22,552 bases of DNA from NCBI GenBank assembly GCA_019894735.1, contig JAGXOB010000015.1, positions 1 through 22,552 on the forward strand, given 5' to 3'. Below are positions 8,004-17,400 of the stretch, piece after piece (position 1 is the first letter of the stretch; each line of letters opens with the position of its first letter). The notes below the pieces were generated by a model. The model was not told the origin of the DNA and ran no database searches. It saw only the letters and a program-made list of their open reading frames with translations. A program made the translations under genes and the position numbers. The DNA comes from Promethearchaeota archaeon (GTDB taxonomy: Archaea; Asgardarchaeota; Lokiarchaeia; Sigynarchaeales; SOKP01).

Positions 8004-8014
8004 CTTTATAAATT
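8004..8014 (+). promoter_or_regulatory. TATA-box promoter of the AAA/VWA gene
   Basis: CTTTATAAATT is centred about 27 bases before the ATG at 8036, predicting a leaderless transcript. Confidence 0.45.
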
Positions 8015-8035
8015 AATTAGCTAATTGAGTTTATT

Positions 8036-10243
8036 ATGCGTAAAGTTCAATTCCCATTTGTTGCTATTTTAGGACAAGATAGAATGAAACTCGGACTAAT
8101 TTTGAATGTAATTGACCCTCAAATTGGTGGAGTTCTTTTGACTGGGCAACAGGGCACTGGAAAATCGACGGGGGTTCGTTCTCTCGTAGAAGTAATGCCA
8201 GATATAGAAGTGGTTAAAGATTGCCAGTTTTCGTGCAATCCTAAAGTTAATGTAGACGATCTCTGCGAAGATTGCCGCGTTAAAAAGGAAAAGGGAGAAT
8301 TAGAAACGGAATTCAAGGAAATGCGCCTAATTAATCTTCCATTAGGCGTAACGGAAGACATGGTGACCGGATCGTTATCTATCGATAAAGTCCTCACTGA
8401 AGGGATCAGGAGTCTTCACCCCGGACTTCTTGCTAAAGCTAATCGCGGAATATTATATATAGATGAAATTAATTTACTTCAAGATCATATAGTCGACACC
8501 TTATTGGATGCTTCTGCATCTGGTGTAAATATCATTGAAAGGGAAGGAATTTCAGTTATACATCCTTCTCGGTTCATACTCGTTGGAAGTATGAATCCTG
8601 AAGAAGGCGATCTTCGCCCACAAATAGCGGACAGATTAGGTTTGGAGGTAAAAATAAAAGCTCCACGCGATGCAAAACTGCGCGCTGAAATCACAAAAAG
8701 AGTGATTGATTTTGGCGATAATCCAAAGGCTTTTATAAAACAATACGAGCAAGAGCAAGAAGATTTAAGAAAAAAAATTGTAAAGGCTCGTGAGTTAATT
8801 AAAAATGTCAAAATTCCGGCTTCTGTTTTTGAATTCGTTTCGATGTTAGTGAACGAATTGGATATTTTTTCACAAAGAGCTGATATAACCTTTATCAGAT
8901 GTGCTCGTGCCCACGCTGCGTTAAATGGAAGAACTGAAGTTGCTGAAGAAGATTTAAACGCAGCAATGGATTTAGTTTTCGAGCACCGAATTAAATCGCT
9001 CCATTACGAAATGACTCCCCAAGAAGTTAAGGCAAAAATTGTAGAAGTATATGGAAAAATACAAAAGGCTTACGAAGATCCAAAAACCTATAGACCAAAT
9101 AAAGAAACTGAAGGCCCCCTAAAGCACGACGATACTCCACAAAAAGAATTCAAGCGACAATCAGTTGATCCAAAAAAAGTTGATGTTCCAGAAACTAAAG
9201 AACAGAAATTACCTCCCCCCAAATACCCCGATAATAAAAAAAGAAATCCCTCACCAGCTGGAGGTTGGAAAGTAAAAGATTTACCCCTCTACGACGAACG
9301 AGAATTTAACTTCTTTGAAAACGGAAATGAGTCGTTGCCATTAATCTACCAAATGGAAACAAAAATGACTTCTGTTTTAGATACTATAAGAAAAGATAGA
9401 AAAGTTTCCGATTATGGCGGTAGGGGAATTGGAAGGCGCATAAAAATTGCTTCTTCTCAAAAGGGTAGATATGTCTCGTACAGAAGACCTCTTAATCGAC
9501 CTAAAACTATTGCTCTCGACGCGACCATACGGAGTTATTTAAAAAATACAATTTACAACCAGACGGATATAGAATTTCCAATTAGATTTAACAAATACGA
9601 TCTGATGGATAAAATTTACGAGTATCGAGCTCCCTTAGTACTCTTTTTCGTTCTCGATAGCTCAGCTTCGATGTACTATGTAATCAAACAGATGACGGAT
9701 GTTATTCTTTCGCTCCAGCGAGAAGGTTACAGAAAAAAAGATAAGCTAAGTTTAATTATATTTAGATCGAAAGAGGCTGTAATCCTTCAAAAACCTACGG
9801 TGTATTTTAAATCTGCTGTAAACAAACTCAAAAAAGTCGAAGGAAAGTCTTACACCCCTATGGCCGCAGCGTTAACAAAATGCATAAAATTGATCGACGC
9901 TGAGAAGTTAAAGAATAGAAACATAATTCCGGTTGTCTTCGTTTGTAGCGATATGGGCGCAAATATATCTTATAAATACCCCGATTTAGTTGCTCAAATC
10001 CAATCAGATTACACATTAATTGTTAACGAATTAAAAGTTTTGACGAAACAACTATCGAAAAAAGGAGCCCACATGGTGGTGTTAGAACCTAAAAAATCTT
10101 ACGCAACTAGAAATTTGGGAGTAAATACTTTTGCGGCTGACAAGATAAAAAGGAATTTCAAGAAATACGGAAGTGCTGAAATTTTCCAATTCGATAGAGT
10201 TAATCCAAAAAACTTAATTTTAGAACTGAAAAAAATACTTTAA
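8036..10243 (+). CDS. Fused ChlI/ChlD-like AAA+ ATPase with VWA domain (magnesium/cobalt-chelatase family)
   Basis: The N-terminal half is a magnesium-chelatase I-type AAA+ module. Walker A is G-Q-Q-G-T-G-K-S-T at 37-45 and Walker B is G-I-L-Y-I-D-E at 138-144. The family signatures L-P-L-G-V-T-E-D (101-108) and N-P-E-E-G-D-L-R-P are also present. A C-x3-C-x9-C-x2-C cluster (C63, C67, C77, C80) may bind a metal. A proline/lysine-rich linker (about 350-410) leads to a C-terminal VWA domain with an intact MIDAS: D541-x-S-x-S545, T607 and D639. This is the layout of ChlD-type subunits fused to ChlI, which power metal insertion into tetrapyrroles with a large ChlH/CobN subunit. No such subunit or other tetrapyrrole gene is nearby. 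Many archaea carry such fusions without making chlorophyll, so the client could be a cobalamin/F430-type chelatase or a protein remodelled MoxR-style. The family call is secure; the substrate is unknown. Confidence 0.93.
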   Translation: MRKVQFPFVAILGQDRMKLGLILNVIDPQIGGVLLTGQQGTGKSTGVRSLVEVMPDIEVVKDCQFSCNPKVNVDDLCEDCRVKKEKGELETEFKEMRLINLPLGVTEDMVTGSLSIDKVLTEGIRSLHPGLLAKANRGILYIDEINLLQDHIVDTLLDASASGVNIIEREGISVIHPSRFILVGSMNPEEGDLRPQIADRLGLEVKIKAPRDAKLRAEITKRVIDFGDNPKAFIKQYEQEQEDLRKKIVKARELIKNVKIPASVFEFVSMLVNELDIFSQRADITFIRCARAHAALNGRTEVAEEDLNAAMDLVFEHRIKSLHYEMTPQEVKAKIVEVYGKIQKAYEDPKTYRPNKETEGPLKHDDTPQKEFKRQSVDPKKVDVPETKEQKLPPPKYPDNKKRNPSPAGGWKVKDLPLYDEREFNFFENGNESLPLIYQMETKMTSVLDTIRKDRKVSDYGGRGIGRRIKIASSQKGRYVSYRRPLNRPKTIALDATIRSYLKNTIYNQTDIEFPIRFNKYDLMDKIYEYRAPLVLFFVLDSSASMYYVIKQMTDVILSLQREGYRKKDKLSLIIFRSKEAVILQKPTVYFKSAVNKLKKVEGKSYTPMAAALTKCIKLIDAEKLKNRNIIPVVFVCSDMGANISYKYPDLVAQIQSDYTLIVNELKVLTKQLSKKGAHMVVLEPKKSYATRNLGVNTFAADKIKRNFKKYGSAEIFQFDRVNPKNLILELKKIL

Positions 10244-10273
10244 GTTCATAATTAACTTCTTACTATTTAATTA

Positions 10274-11521
10274 ATGAGCATTAAACAAGAGTCTGTTTTA
10301 GTTGCCGGGTTTAACACTCGCCCTTTAGTTTATTCCTTAAATAGAGCCGGATATGAAGTGTATGCCGTTGATTTCTTTGGTGACTTAGACTTTTATCCCT
10401 ATGTAAAAGATTGTTTAATTCTAACCAAGCAATTAAGCACAAACTATGATGGAGTTAAAAATAATTATAGTGAATACTTCCCCCCCTTAATTCTAGAGCT
10501 CTTAGAAAAACATCCTGAAATCAATTATCTGATTATTGGAAGTGGTTTAGACGACGCTATAGAGGAGAGAGTTCTCATTTTACATGAGATAAATCGAAAG
10601 AAGTATAAAATTAGAAACCTTAATAATGAATTAAAAGCGATTAAAAAAAGCAGAGATATAGAACTTATTCTCAATATGTTACGGAAAGGAGGTTTCGATG
10701 TTCCAGGAACAGTTTCTTTTGATGAACTTAAATCCAAAGTTAACGAGTTAGAATACCCTTTTATATTAAAAAAAAAGAGCGGCTCTGGGGGAATTAATGT
10801 TTATAAAGTTCAGAATAAATCTGATCTCACCTTTACCATTAACCTAATTAATAGAGACACCTTCGATCCAAAAGATTGGCTAGTGCAAGAATATATCGAA
10901 GGGAATCCAATAAGTTGTACGACAATATCTAATGGAAAAGAAAGTGAAGTAATTTCGATAAATCGTCAAATAATCGGAGATAAATATCTGAATGCTCCAA
11001 AAGAGTTTATGTATTGTGGAAATGTGGTCCCTGCTAAGGTCTTTGAAGAAGAAAAGAAATTGATAGTCGATATTTCGTTGAGACTGTCAACTGAGTTAGG
11101 TTTAAAAGGAATTAACGGATTTGATTTCGTTTTGAATAACCATTATCCGTATTTAATGGAAATTAATCCCCGAATTCCAGGATCAATTAGAGCTTCTGAG
11201 GAGACAATGGATATTAATTTATTAGATTTGCACATAAAGAGTTTTACGAATAAGGGATGGGAATTCGTTAAAATGACCCTGAAGGATGCAAAAATCGAAA
11301 ATTTTACGACCAAAATGATTTTCTTTGCCCCTAAAGAAATTGATAAAGGTCTAATAAATAAAATTAACGAACTGGAATATGTTCACGATAAATCGGAACC
11401 AGTCATGAGCATTTGCAAAAGCGAACCAGTTTGTACTATATTATTTAAGGCTAAATCATTTTCTGATTCTTATTTGGGTGCTTTAAAAGTAGTAGACGAG
11501 ATAAAGAAGATAATTAAATAG
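10274..11521 (+). CDS. ATP-grasp superfamily ligase
   Basis: This is a carboxylate-amine/thiol ligase of the ATP-grasp fold. Residues 7-50 form the Rossmann-like preATP-grasp part, beginning V-L-V-A-G-F-N-T-R. The ATP-binding loop is K-K-x-S-G-S-G-G at 167-173, the hinge is V-Q-E-Y-I-E-G at 204-210, and the magnesium site lies in N-G-F-D-F (281-285) and M-E-I-N-P-R (E296, N298). The N-terminal motif and overall length resemble the archaeal COG2232 group, which I recall includes the tyramine-glutamate ligase MfnD of methanofuran synthesis; PylC- and PurK-like ligases are more distant. Substrates cannot be read from the sequence. The ATG is 30 bases downstream of the AAA/VWA stop with no clear TATA box between, so co-transcription with that gene is likely. 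It converges with the roadblock gene. Confidence 0.88.
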   Translation: MSIKQESVLVAGFNTRPLVYSLNRAGYEVYAVDFFGDLDFYPYVKDCLILTKQLSTNYDGVKNNYSEYFPPLILELLEKHPEINYLIIGSGLDDAIEERVLILHEINRKKYKIRNLNNELKAIKKSRDIELILNMLRKGGFDVPGTVSFDELKSKVNELEYPFILKKKSGSGGINVYKVQNKSDLTFTINLINRDTFDPKDWLVQEYIEGNPISCTTISNGKESEVISINRQIIGDKYLNAPKEFMYCGNVVPAKVFEEEKKLIVDISLRLSTELGLKGINGFDFVLNNHYPYLMEINPRIPGSIRASEETMDINLLDLHIKSFTNKGWEFVKMTLKDAKIENFTTKMIFFAPKEIDKGLINKINELEYVHDKSEPVMSICKSEPVCTILFKAKSFSDSYLGALKVVDEIKKIIK

Positions 11522-11529
11522 CTTACGAA

Positions 11530-12267
11530 TTATTGCTTGATAATCGATTTGATTTTGGCTATATGACTTCTGAGAACTTTATCGTCTCCTTCGGATACAG
11601 CGATAGCGAGTATCCTGCTCTCGTCTAATTCGTGGATAATTATCGAACCGTGGTCTCCTCCAATTATCGAAAACTCTAGACTTCCTTCTAATAATATTCC
11701 AGCTAAATTATAAATAGCAGAAGTCATTGCGGATATGATTGGTTCAGGCATCGTAGATTGAACTTTAATAGGTAATCCATCTTTGGTAATGATGGCGATA
11801 ACTAACGCATTTGGGATTGCTCTTTTAAGAGCTACGAAGACTTCTTCCTTGATGAGATCGCTAGTCTCTATGATTGCCGACATTTTTATTGCGAGTTTTC
11901 TTAGAGATCGGATGTAAAAGTCTAAACCTTCAAGTTCTGCTAATTCCCTATCTAAATAGGCGATTAAGGCCATAAAATCTGTTAATATCGTTAGTATAAT
12001 TCTTTTTTGGCCGGTAATTAAGGTATACGAGCTTTTTTGGTTTAAAGAGTCGCTTAGCATTTTAGACGAAAGAAACACCATGCTACTACTCGCAGCAGCG
12101 AGTTCAGATTTTGTCATTTGGATATCTTCCTTTAAATCGGAAACTATGTGAGTACCGCCGTGTGTCGAGATGGAAATCCCGAGAATACTTTTCTGGTCTT
12201 TTATTTCTTGACTTAATAAATCTGTTAACTCACGATTTAATTGTTTCATATGGTCTTCTTTAGACAT
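11530..12267 (-). CDS. Tandem roadblock/LC7-domain protein
   Basis: Two copies of the roadblock/LC7 fold lie in one chain, at about 10-130 and 140-243. Each shows the order helix, two strands (G-I-S-I-S-x-H-G-G in the first, A-I-I-T-K-D-G-L-P-I in the second), a long helix, and two to three strands before a final helix. Roadblock domains dimerise and often regulate small GTPases (MglB, Ragulator, dynein light chains). Asgard genomes are rich in both roadblock proteins and Ras-like GTPases. A chain carrying both halves could form an internal roadblock dimer. No GTPase gene is in the window. The ATG at 12267 has a TATA box 27 bases upstream and no leader; a second Met at residue 7 is possible. 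Its 3' end lies 8 bases from that of the ATP-grasp gene. Confidence 0.8.
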   Translation of the reverse strand: MSKEDHMKQLNRELTDLLSQEIKDQKSILGISISTHGGTHIVSDLKEDIQMTKSELAAASSSMVFLSSKMLSDSLNQKSSYTLITGQKRIILTILTDFMALIAYLDRELAELEGLDFYIRSLRKLAIKMSAIIETSDLIKEEVFVALKRAIPNALVIAIITKDGLPIKVQSTMPEPIISAMTSAIYNLAGILLEGSLEFSIIGGDHGSIIIHELDESRILAIAVSEGDDKVLRSHIAKIKSIIKQ

Positions 12268-12290
12268 GAGAATATAATAATACTAATCAA

Positions 12291-12299
12291 ATTTAAAGA
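12291..12299 (-). promoter_or_regulatory. TATA-box promoter of the roadblock gene
   Basis: The minus strand reads TCTTTAAAT, centred about 27 bases upstream of the ATG at 12267, so the transcript should be leaderless. Confidence 0.4.
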
Positions 12300-12426
12300 T
12301 ATTCTTATATCGGTAAAAACAGAGTCTAAAAATAAATCTCAATTCAAAATTCATTTTTTTCCCGTTTTTTTAGCGATGGTAACATTTTTTAACTAAAAAT
12401 TATAAAGAGATTCTTTTATTATTATT

Positions 12427-12440
12427 CATAAAATATATCA
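12427..12440 (+). promoter_or_regulatory. TATA-like promoter of the coiled-coil/PLD-like gene
   Basis: CATAAAATATATCA is centred about 35 bases upstream of the ATG at 12470. A second TATA-like run, AAATTATAAAG, lies at 12397-12407. Either could serve; the nearer one gives a leader of about ten bases. Confidence 0.3.
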
Positions 12441-12469
12441 GAAAAACTAGATGTCTGAGAGAAGTTAAG

Positions 12470-13360
12470 ATGGAAGAAGAAAATAAAAACGAAAGGATTC
12501 GCAAATTAGAGGAAGAATTGAAAAAAGTTATAAAAACATTTGAGGATTTCAACCTTAAAATTAAGAGCAAAGATGATCTAATAAACAATTTAACCACATC
12601 TCTAAGCCTTAAGGATGATCAAATAAAAACAATGATAGATTCAATGAACCTAAAAGAGCAGCAAATTGATACGCTAAGCAAATCTTTAGAATTCAAAAAC
12701 CAGAAAATCAAAGCATTAGAAACATCTCTCAGTTTAAAGGAAGAAGAATTGAAAGAATTGAGTTCTTCTACTGTTAAAAAAAACCTAATAGAAGAGAAAG
12801 ATGAAGAAATAGAAGATTGTCGAAATAAGCTTACTATTTTAACTGGAGAGCTAGAAAAAGCCGATGAAGATTTAGAAGCTTTAGAAGAAGAAAATGAAAA
12901 ATTACGAAATAACCTTGCTTCTGAATCCGACGTAAAAATTATCGATTCCACCTTCAGAGAAATTCCTAAAGCAGATATTTTAAAAAAAATGCGAGAAATT
13001 TTGGGGAATGCGGTTCATAATGTTACAATATCAGTTCTTGATATTAACGACCTACAAGATTTACACCTCTATGAAGTGCGTTCTTCTGTCAATGTAAAAA
13101 TAATGTGTAACATCGATCCCAGTCGGGAGGACGATGCTGAACTTTTAGAAGAATTGGAAAGTTTGGATAATGTTACAATTCGATTGTATGAAGATCGTGA
13201 TAGATTCTTAATTGATCGGGACGGTGAGGAATTATTATTTTCAATTGTAGGAGAAGGAGAACACAATAATTTAGTGCTCTATACAAAAGATGTAAAACAC
13301 CAGAGATTGCTACGAAGTTTGGTTATGGAAGGTTGGTTGCGCGCTCGAAAGCTGGGTTGA
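12470..13360 (+). CDS. Coiled-coil protein with C-terminal degenerate PLD/TrmB-like domain
   Basis: Residues 1-150 are a continuous coiled coil rich in E, K and L. Within it, residues 34-103 are five successive 14-residue units, each starting with K and holding hydrophobic residues at fixed positions (two heptads per unit). The C-terminal 145 residues form an alpha/beta domain: helix A-D-I-L-K-K-M-R-E-I-L, strand V-T-I-S-V-L, strand V-N-V-K-I-M-C-N, helix E-L-L-E-E-L, strand V-T-I-R-L-Y, then D-R-D-R-F-L-I-D-R-D-G. That order resembles the phospholipase-D-like effector domain at the C-terminus of TrmB-type archaeal regulators, where the catalytic H-K-D is lost. No helix-turn-helix is visible, so it is not a standard TrmB. 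I infer a binding or scaffold protein oligomerised by the coiled coil. An earlier ATG at 12451 reaches a stop after five codons. It is divergent from the roadblock gene. Confidence 0.75.
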   Translation: MEEENKNERIRKLEEELKKVIKTFEDFNLKIKSKDDLINNLTTSLSLKDDQIKTMIDSMNLKEQQIDTLSKSLEFKNQKIKALETSLSLKEEELKELSSSTVKKNLIEEKDEEIEDCRNKLTILTGELEKADEDLEALEEENEKLRNNLASESDVKIIDSTFREIPKADILKKMREILGNAVHNVTISVLDINDLQDLHLYEVRSSVNVKIMCNIDPSREDDAELLEELESLDNVTIRLYEDRDRFLIDRDGEELLFSIVGEGEHNNLVLYTKDVKHQRLLRSLVMEGWLRARKLG

Positions 13361-13381
13361 AGGAGCTAAACCAATCTTTAA

Positions 13382-14242
13382 TTAAAAATCTATATACGAT
13401 CTTTTTCTTTTTTCAAAATGGACGAGTTTATTATACCCAATATTTTTTAATAACTTTGTTGTCTCCTTAAATTTGTAAGCGATTTCTTTAGGATGGTGAG
13501 CGTCTGATCCTAAAAGAACAGGAATGTCAAATTCATACATTTCTCTAATAATGTCTTCGCTAGGATATTGTTCTTTCGCTTTCTTCCTCAAACCACTTGT
13601 GTTAATTTCGATAATAAGATCACGTTTCTTTACCAGTTCAAGAGTTTCGATAACTTTTTCCATTACCATATTTTTATCTTGAACTTTTTTATCAAATTTT
13701 TTGGGTAAATCGAAGTGGGTGACAATATCTAATTCAAATGTAGGTGATTTAATCATATCTTGTAAAGAATTGTAAAATTCTAGATAGACTTCGTCGTTAA
13801 CAGAATATTCCTTATATTTATTTAAGAAACGCCCGTCATCGAAAGCGAATGTGCCTGCTTTCCCGAAAAGAACATGAACAGACCCTAAAATGTAATCTAG
13901 TTTATCAATATACTTTTTTAGATATTTATTGAGCATATAGTCTTGGTGTTTAAAGTAGTCTATCTCGAAAGCAAACCTTACGTGTATTTGATCAATGTAT
14001 CTCTCTCTTAGTTCTTCTAGTTGAAGCATATAATTATCAAGATCGTATAAGGGCATTGCATACTCTTCGTATGGAATTTGATCAAGAGTGGGAAGTTCTG
14101 AAGCTAGATATTCGTAAGGGAAGTGATCGCTAATTCCAATAACATTTAAATTAAGTTCGACTGCCCTTTTGATGTAATCCTCAATGGTACCAACAGCATG
14201 TTTGCATAAATAATTATGAGTATGCCAGTCTTCATATCGCAT
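13382..14242 (-). CDS. PHP-domain phosphatase, HisJ-type histidinol-phosphatase-like
   Basis: This is a full-length PHP metallophosphoesterase with the expected set of metal ligands: H7 and H9 (W-H-T-H), H15, D39-H40 (G-I-S-D-H), E93, H123 (G-S-V-H), H176 (T-H-F-D) and D247 with H249 (G-S-D-A-H-H-P). Length and motif order match the HisJ/HisK histidinol-phosphate phosphatases, which make L-histidinol in histidine synthesis. No other his gene is present, so another phosphorylated substrate is possible. The ATG at 14242 comes just before the first metal-binding strand, as in relatives. The gene is transcribed away from the SIR2-TPR gene and converges with the coiled-coil gene. Confidence 0.85.
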   Translation of the reverse strand: MRYEDWHTHNYLCKHAVGTIEDYIKRAVELNLNVIGISDHFPYEYLASELPTLDQIPYEEYAMPLYDLDNYMLQLEELRERYIDQIHVRFAFEIDYFKHQDYMLNKYLKKYIDKLDYILGSVHVLFGKAGTFAFDDGRFLNKYKEYSVNDEVYLEFYNSLQDMIKSPTFELDIVTHFDLPKKFDKKVQDKNMVMEKVIETLELVKKRDLIIEINTSGLRKKAKEQYPSEDIIREMYEFDIPVLLGSDAHHPKEIAYKFKETTKLLKNIGYNKLVHFEKRKRSYIDF

Positions 14243-14414
14243 TTTATATATAATTCAGTGTGATAAAATTAGTCTAATAATTGATACTATTAATTAAAAC
14301 AGATAAATTTTTTTTTCAAATTATTAACTTAACTATCTTAAATTGTTTTTTTAATAAGGCAAAATTTTTTAAGACGATAAAGAAATAATAATCTTATTAC
14401 AGACATTTTTTAGT

Positions 14415-17400
14415 TTGGGTGAGAAAAATTTGAGTTCAATTAAGAAATCTAGTTTAAATATTAATAAATTAATATCGGAAGACGAAAAGCTTACATTTTT
14501 AGTAGGAGCTGGAGCTTCAGTTGAATCTCCTTCACAATTACCCTCAGCGAGTGAGACGATTAAAGCACTCGTTAAATATTCATGTTCTAAATCGGAAATA
14601 GATAAAATCTTGAAATTAGAAGATTTACCATTTGAGATTTTAGCGGGTATTATATTAGAATCCTTGGATGATGTGAAATTTCTGGATTTTTATCAAGAAA
14701 GTGACAAACCCAACCTTGAGCATTTTGTATTAGCTGAAATGATCAAAAAAGGGCACTTTATCATAACTACCAACTTCGATTTTCTACTGGAATATGCGCT
14801 CCTACAATCTGATATTCCTAAAAAGAAAATTGTCCCAGTTATAACAGAGAAAGATTATGAAAGATTCAGTGATCCAGAAAAATTGTATCGTAGTGGGAAA
14901 TTTCCCGTTTACAAAATTCATGGGTCTCCTAAAAACATAATCACTGGGGAAGACACAAGAAAATCCTTCATCACTACTTTAAAATTAATAGGATTAAACC
15001 AGACCAAGAATAATCTAATCCAATTAGAGCCCTATAAAGCTCAATTTTTAGAAAACACCTCAAAAGAACGCACACTTATAATTATGGGATATTCAGGGAA
15101 AAACGACTATGATCTTATCTCAACTCTTAAAATCATGAATGATTTGAAAAATCTAATTTGGATAAACCATATTTCAGATAATAAAGCTAAAGAAGATCTT
15201 TATGAAGTTGGGAAACCAACAAGTAGTGAACTAAGCGGCTTGGATGATCTGGATCAGCATCTTACAGAGATTAAGAGGTTAAACGATTCTGTTAATGTGT
15301 TTCGACTTAATATCAATACCTCTATGTTTCTTAAGAAACTCTTCAAAAGTAAAGAAGAATTAAGCGATGATAAATTTGAAATTGATTTGATGGAATGGCT
15401 TAAATCGAATGTTAATGAACCTAACGAATTAACAAAGTTATATATTTCAAATAAAGTCTATTTCGAAACTAAGAATTACAATGATTCGTTAAGATGTTTA
15501 GAGCGAATTTTTCGATTAAGCGAAGACTCAGGAGATAATCAGTGGAAAGCAATTTCCCTTATGGAAATGGGTATTATCTACTACACGCAACTAAATTATA
15601 AAGACGCAGTAGAATGGTTGCGGAAAGCTTTAATATCTCAACTCAAAATTAAGGTGTTTCCTCAAGTGAGATCAATTTTTAAGTATTTAGGACTTTCTTA
15701 CCAAGCTCAGAAAAACAATACTGAAGCGATTAAAAATTTTGAATTTGCTCTTAAAGAGAATGAAAAAATCAAGGACTATAACGAAAAATCCAAAATCTTT
15801 AAACAAATTGGTTTGATATACCAAAATCAAGAGAACTACGAAAAAGCTTTGGAATACTTTGAATCTGCTATTAAACTTAATGAGAAATCCGAAAATCTTG
15901 CTGAAAAAGCATTGAATTATAAACTAAAGGGAAAAATATACTATTCAAAAAAGAATTACGATATAGCTCTAAATAACTTTAAGCAAGCTCTGGAGATCAA
16001 TGAAACTTTAGAAAATCTCGAAGATAAAGCAGAAATTCTAAATTTCATTGGCCGAATATCCCATGATATGGGAGATTCACTAACGGGCTTGGAAAAATGT
16101 AATGAAGCGTTAAAACTATATAATCTATTGCAAAATTTGGAAGGAAAATTGGATGTTCTAAATTCTATTGGTAGTATTTATAGAGATCAATGGAATTATC
16201 CTAAGGCGTTCGATTATTTTGAAGAAGGGTTTCAAATTGCTGAACAAATGGGGAACACTTTATTACTAGCAAAGTTTTCAAATCAGTTAGGCTCAATATT
16301 CCAAAAACAAGATAAACATTTTGAAGCCTTAAAATGGTTCGAAGATTCTTTGCTATTTTTTGATCAAGCAGGAGTCGTTAAGGGTAAAGTTGATGTCTTA
16401 AGAAATATGGGATTAATAAACAAAGAACAAAAATCTTACCCGAAAGCTTTAAAACGATTTGAAAGCGCATTCGAGATATATGAACAACTTGAAGATTTAG
16501 ACAGTCAAGCATCTATTCTTACGACTATTGGACAAATCTATCTAGATCAAAGAAATTTCGTAGCTTCGTTAAGTAACTTTGAGGAAGCTTTCCGAATTTA
16601 TGGAGAAACGGAAAACCTTGAAGGAAATGCAGAAACTTTGAAAAATATAGGAAACTACTACGCAGAACAAGCCAATTTTAAAGATGCCTTAAGTAGATAT
16701 GAAGATGCTCTTGAAATTATTAAAAAAATTGGAAAGGTTGATAAAAAAGCCGAACTTCTAAATATGATTGGAGTTATATTCCAGGATCAAGGGGATTATT
16801 CACAAGCTCTGCAAAAATTTGAGGAAGCATTTGAGATCTTTAGTAAAGATAATAATATGGAAGGAAAAATCGAGAGTCTTCATTTGATGGGTAAGAATTT
16901 TCATTACATAGGAAAAAATAATATAGCCTTAGAAAAATTTGAGGAAGCGATCAAGATTGCTGAACAGATTGGAAACTTACATAAAAAATCTGTCTGCTTG
17001 AATATTTCAGGTAAAATATTTCGAGATCAATGGGATTTTGTTGAAGCTTTAAAACGATATGAAGAAGCTTTATTGATTGCTGATCAGTTAGGACATTTAG
17101 AAGAACAGGTTGAAATTCTTAATGTAATTGGGGAGATTTATCAAGCTCAAAAGCATTATCCCGAAGCCGTGAGGAGATTTAATGAGGCAATCTATGTTTC
17201 AGAAAGCTTAGGGAATCTTGAAGTTAAAGCGGATATTTTTACGAGTATAGGGGATATTTATTTCGACGAGGATAATCATCTCGAAGCGTTAAAATTATAC
17301 GAAGAAGCTTTAACCATTGACGATCAACTCGGAAACATGAAGGGAAAAGCTCATCGACTGACTTGCATTGGTAATATATTTCTTGTCCGCAAAAAGCACC

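Noticed and set aside
8485..8811. Minus-strand open frame of 108 codons inside the AAA/VWA gene
   Set aside because: Ser/Phe-rich antisense shadow of a strongly conserved coding strand. The same applies to the frames at 8119-8397, 12619-12951, 13069-13266, 10525-10737 and 7023-7217.
8036..10243. Chlorophyll synthesis from the magnesium-chelatase similarity
   Set aside because: ChlI/ChlD fusions occur in many non-photosynthetic archaea, and no other tetrapyrrole gene is in the window.
14243..14255. TATATATAA run directly before the PHP gene start
   Set aside because: It is only a few bases from the ATG, too close to serve as its TATA box, and about 170 bases from the SIR2-TPR start. Probably chance in AT-rich DNA.
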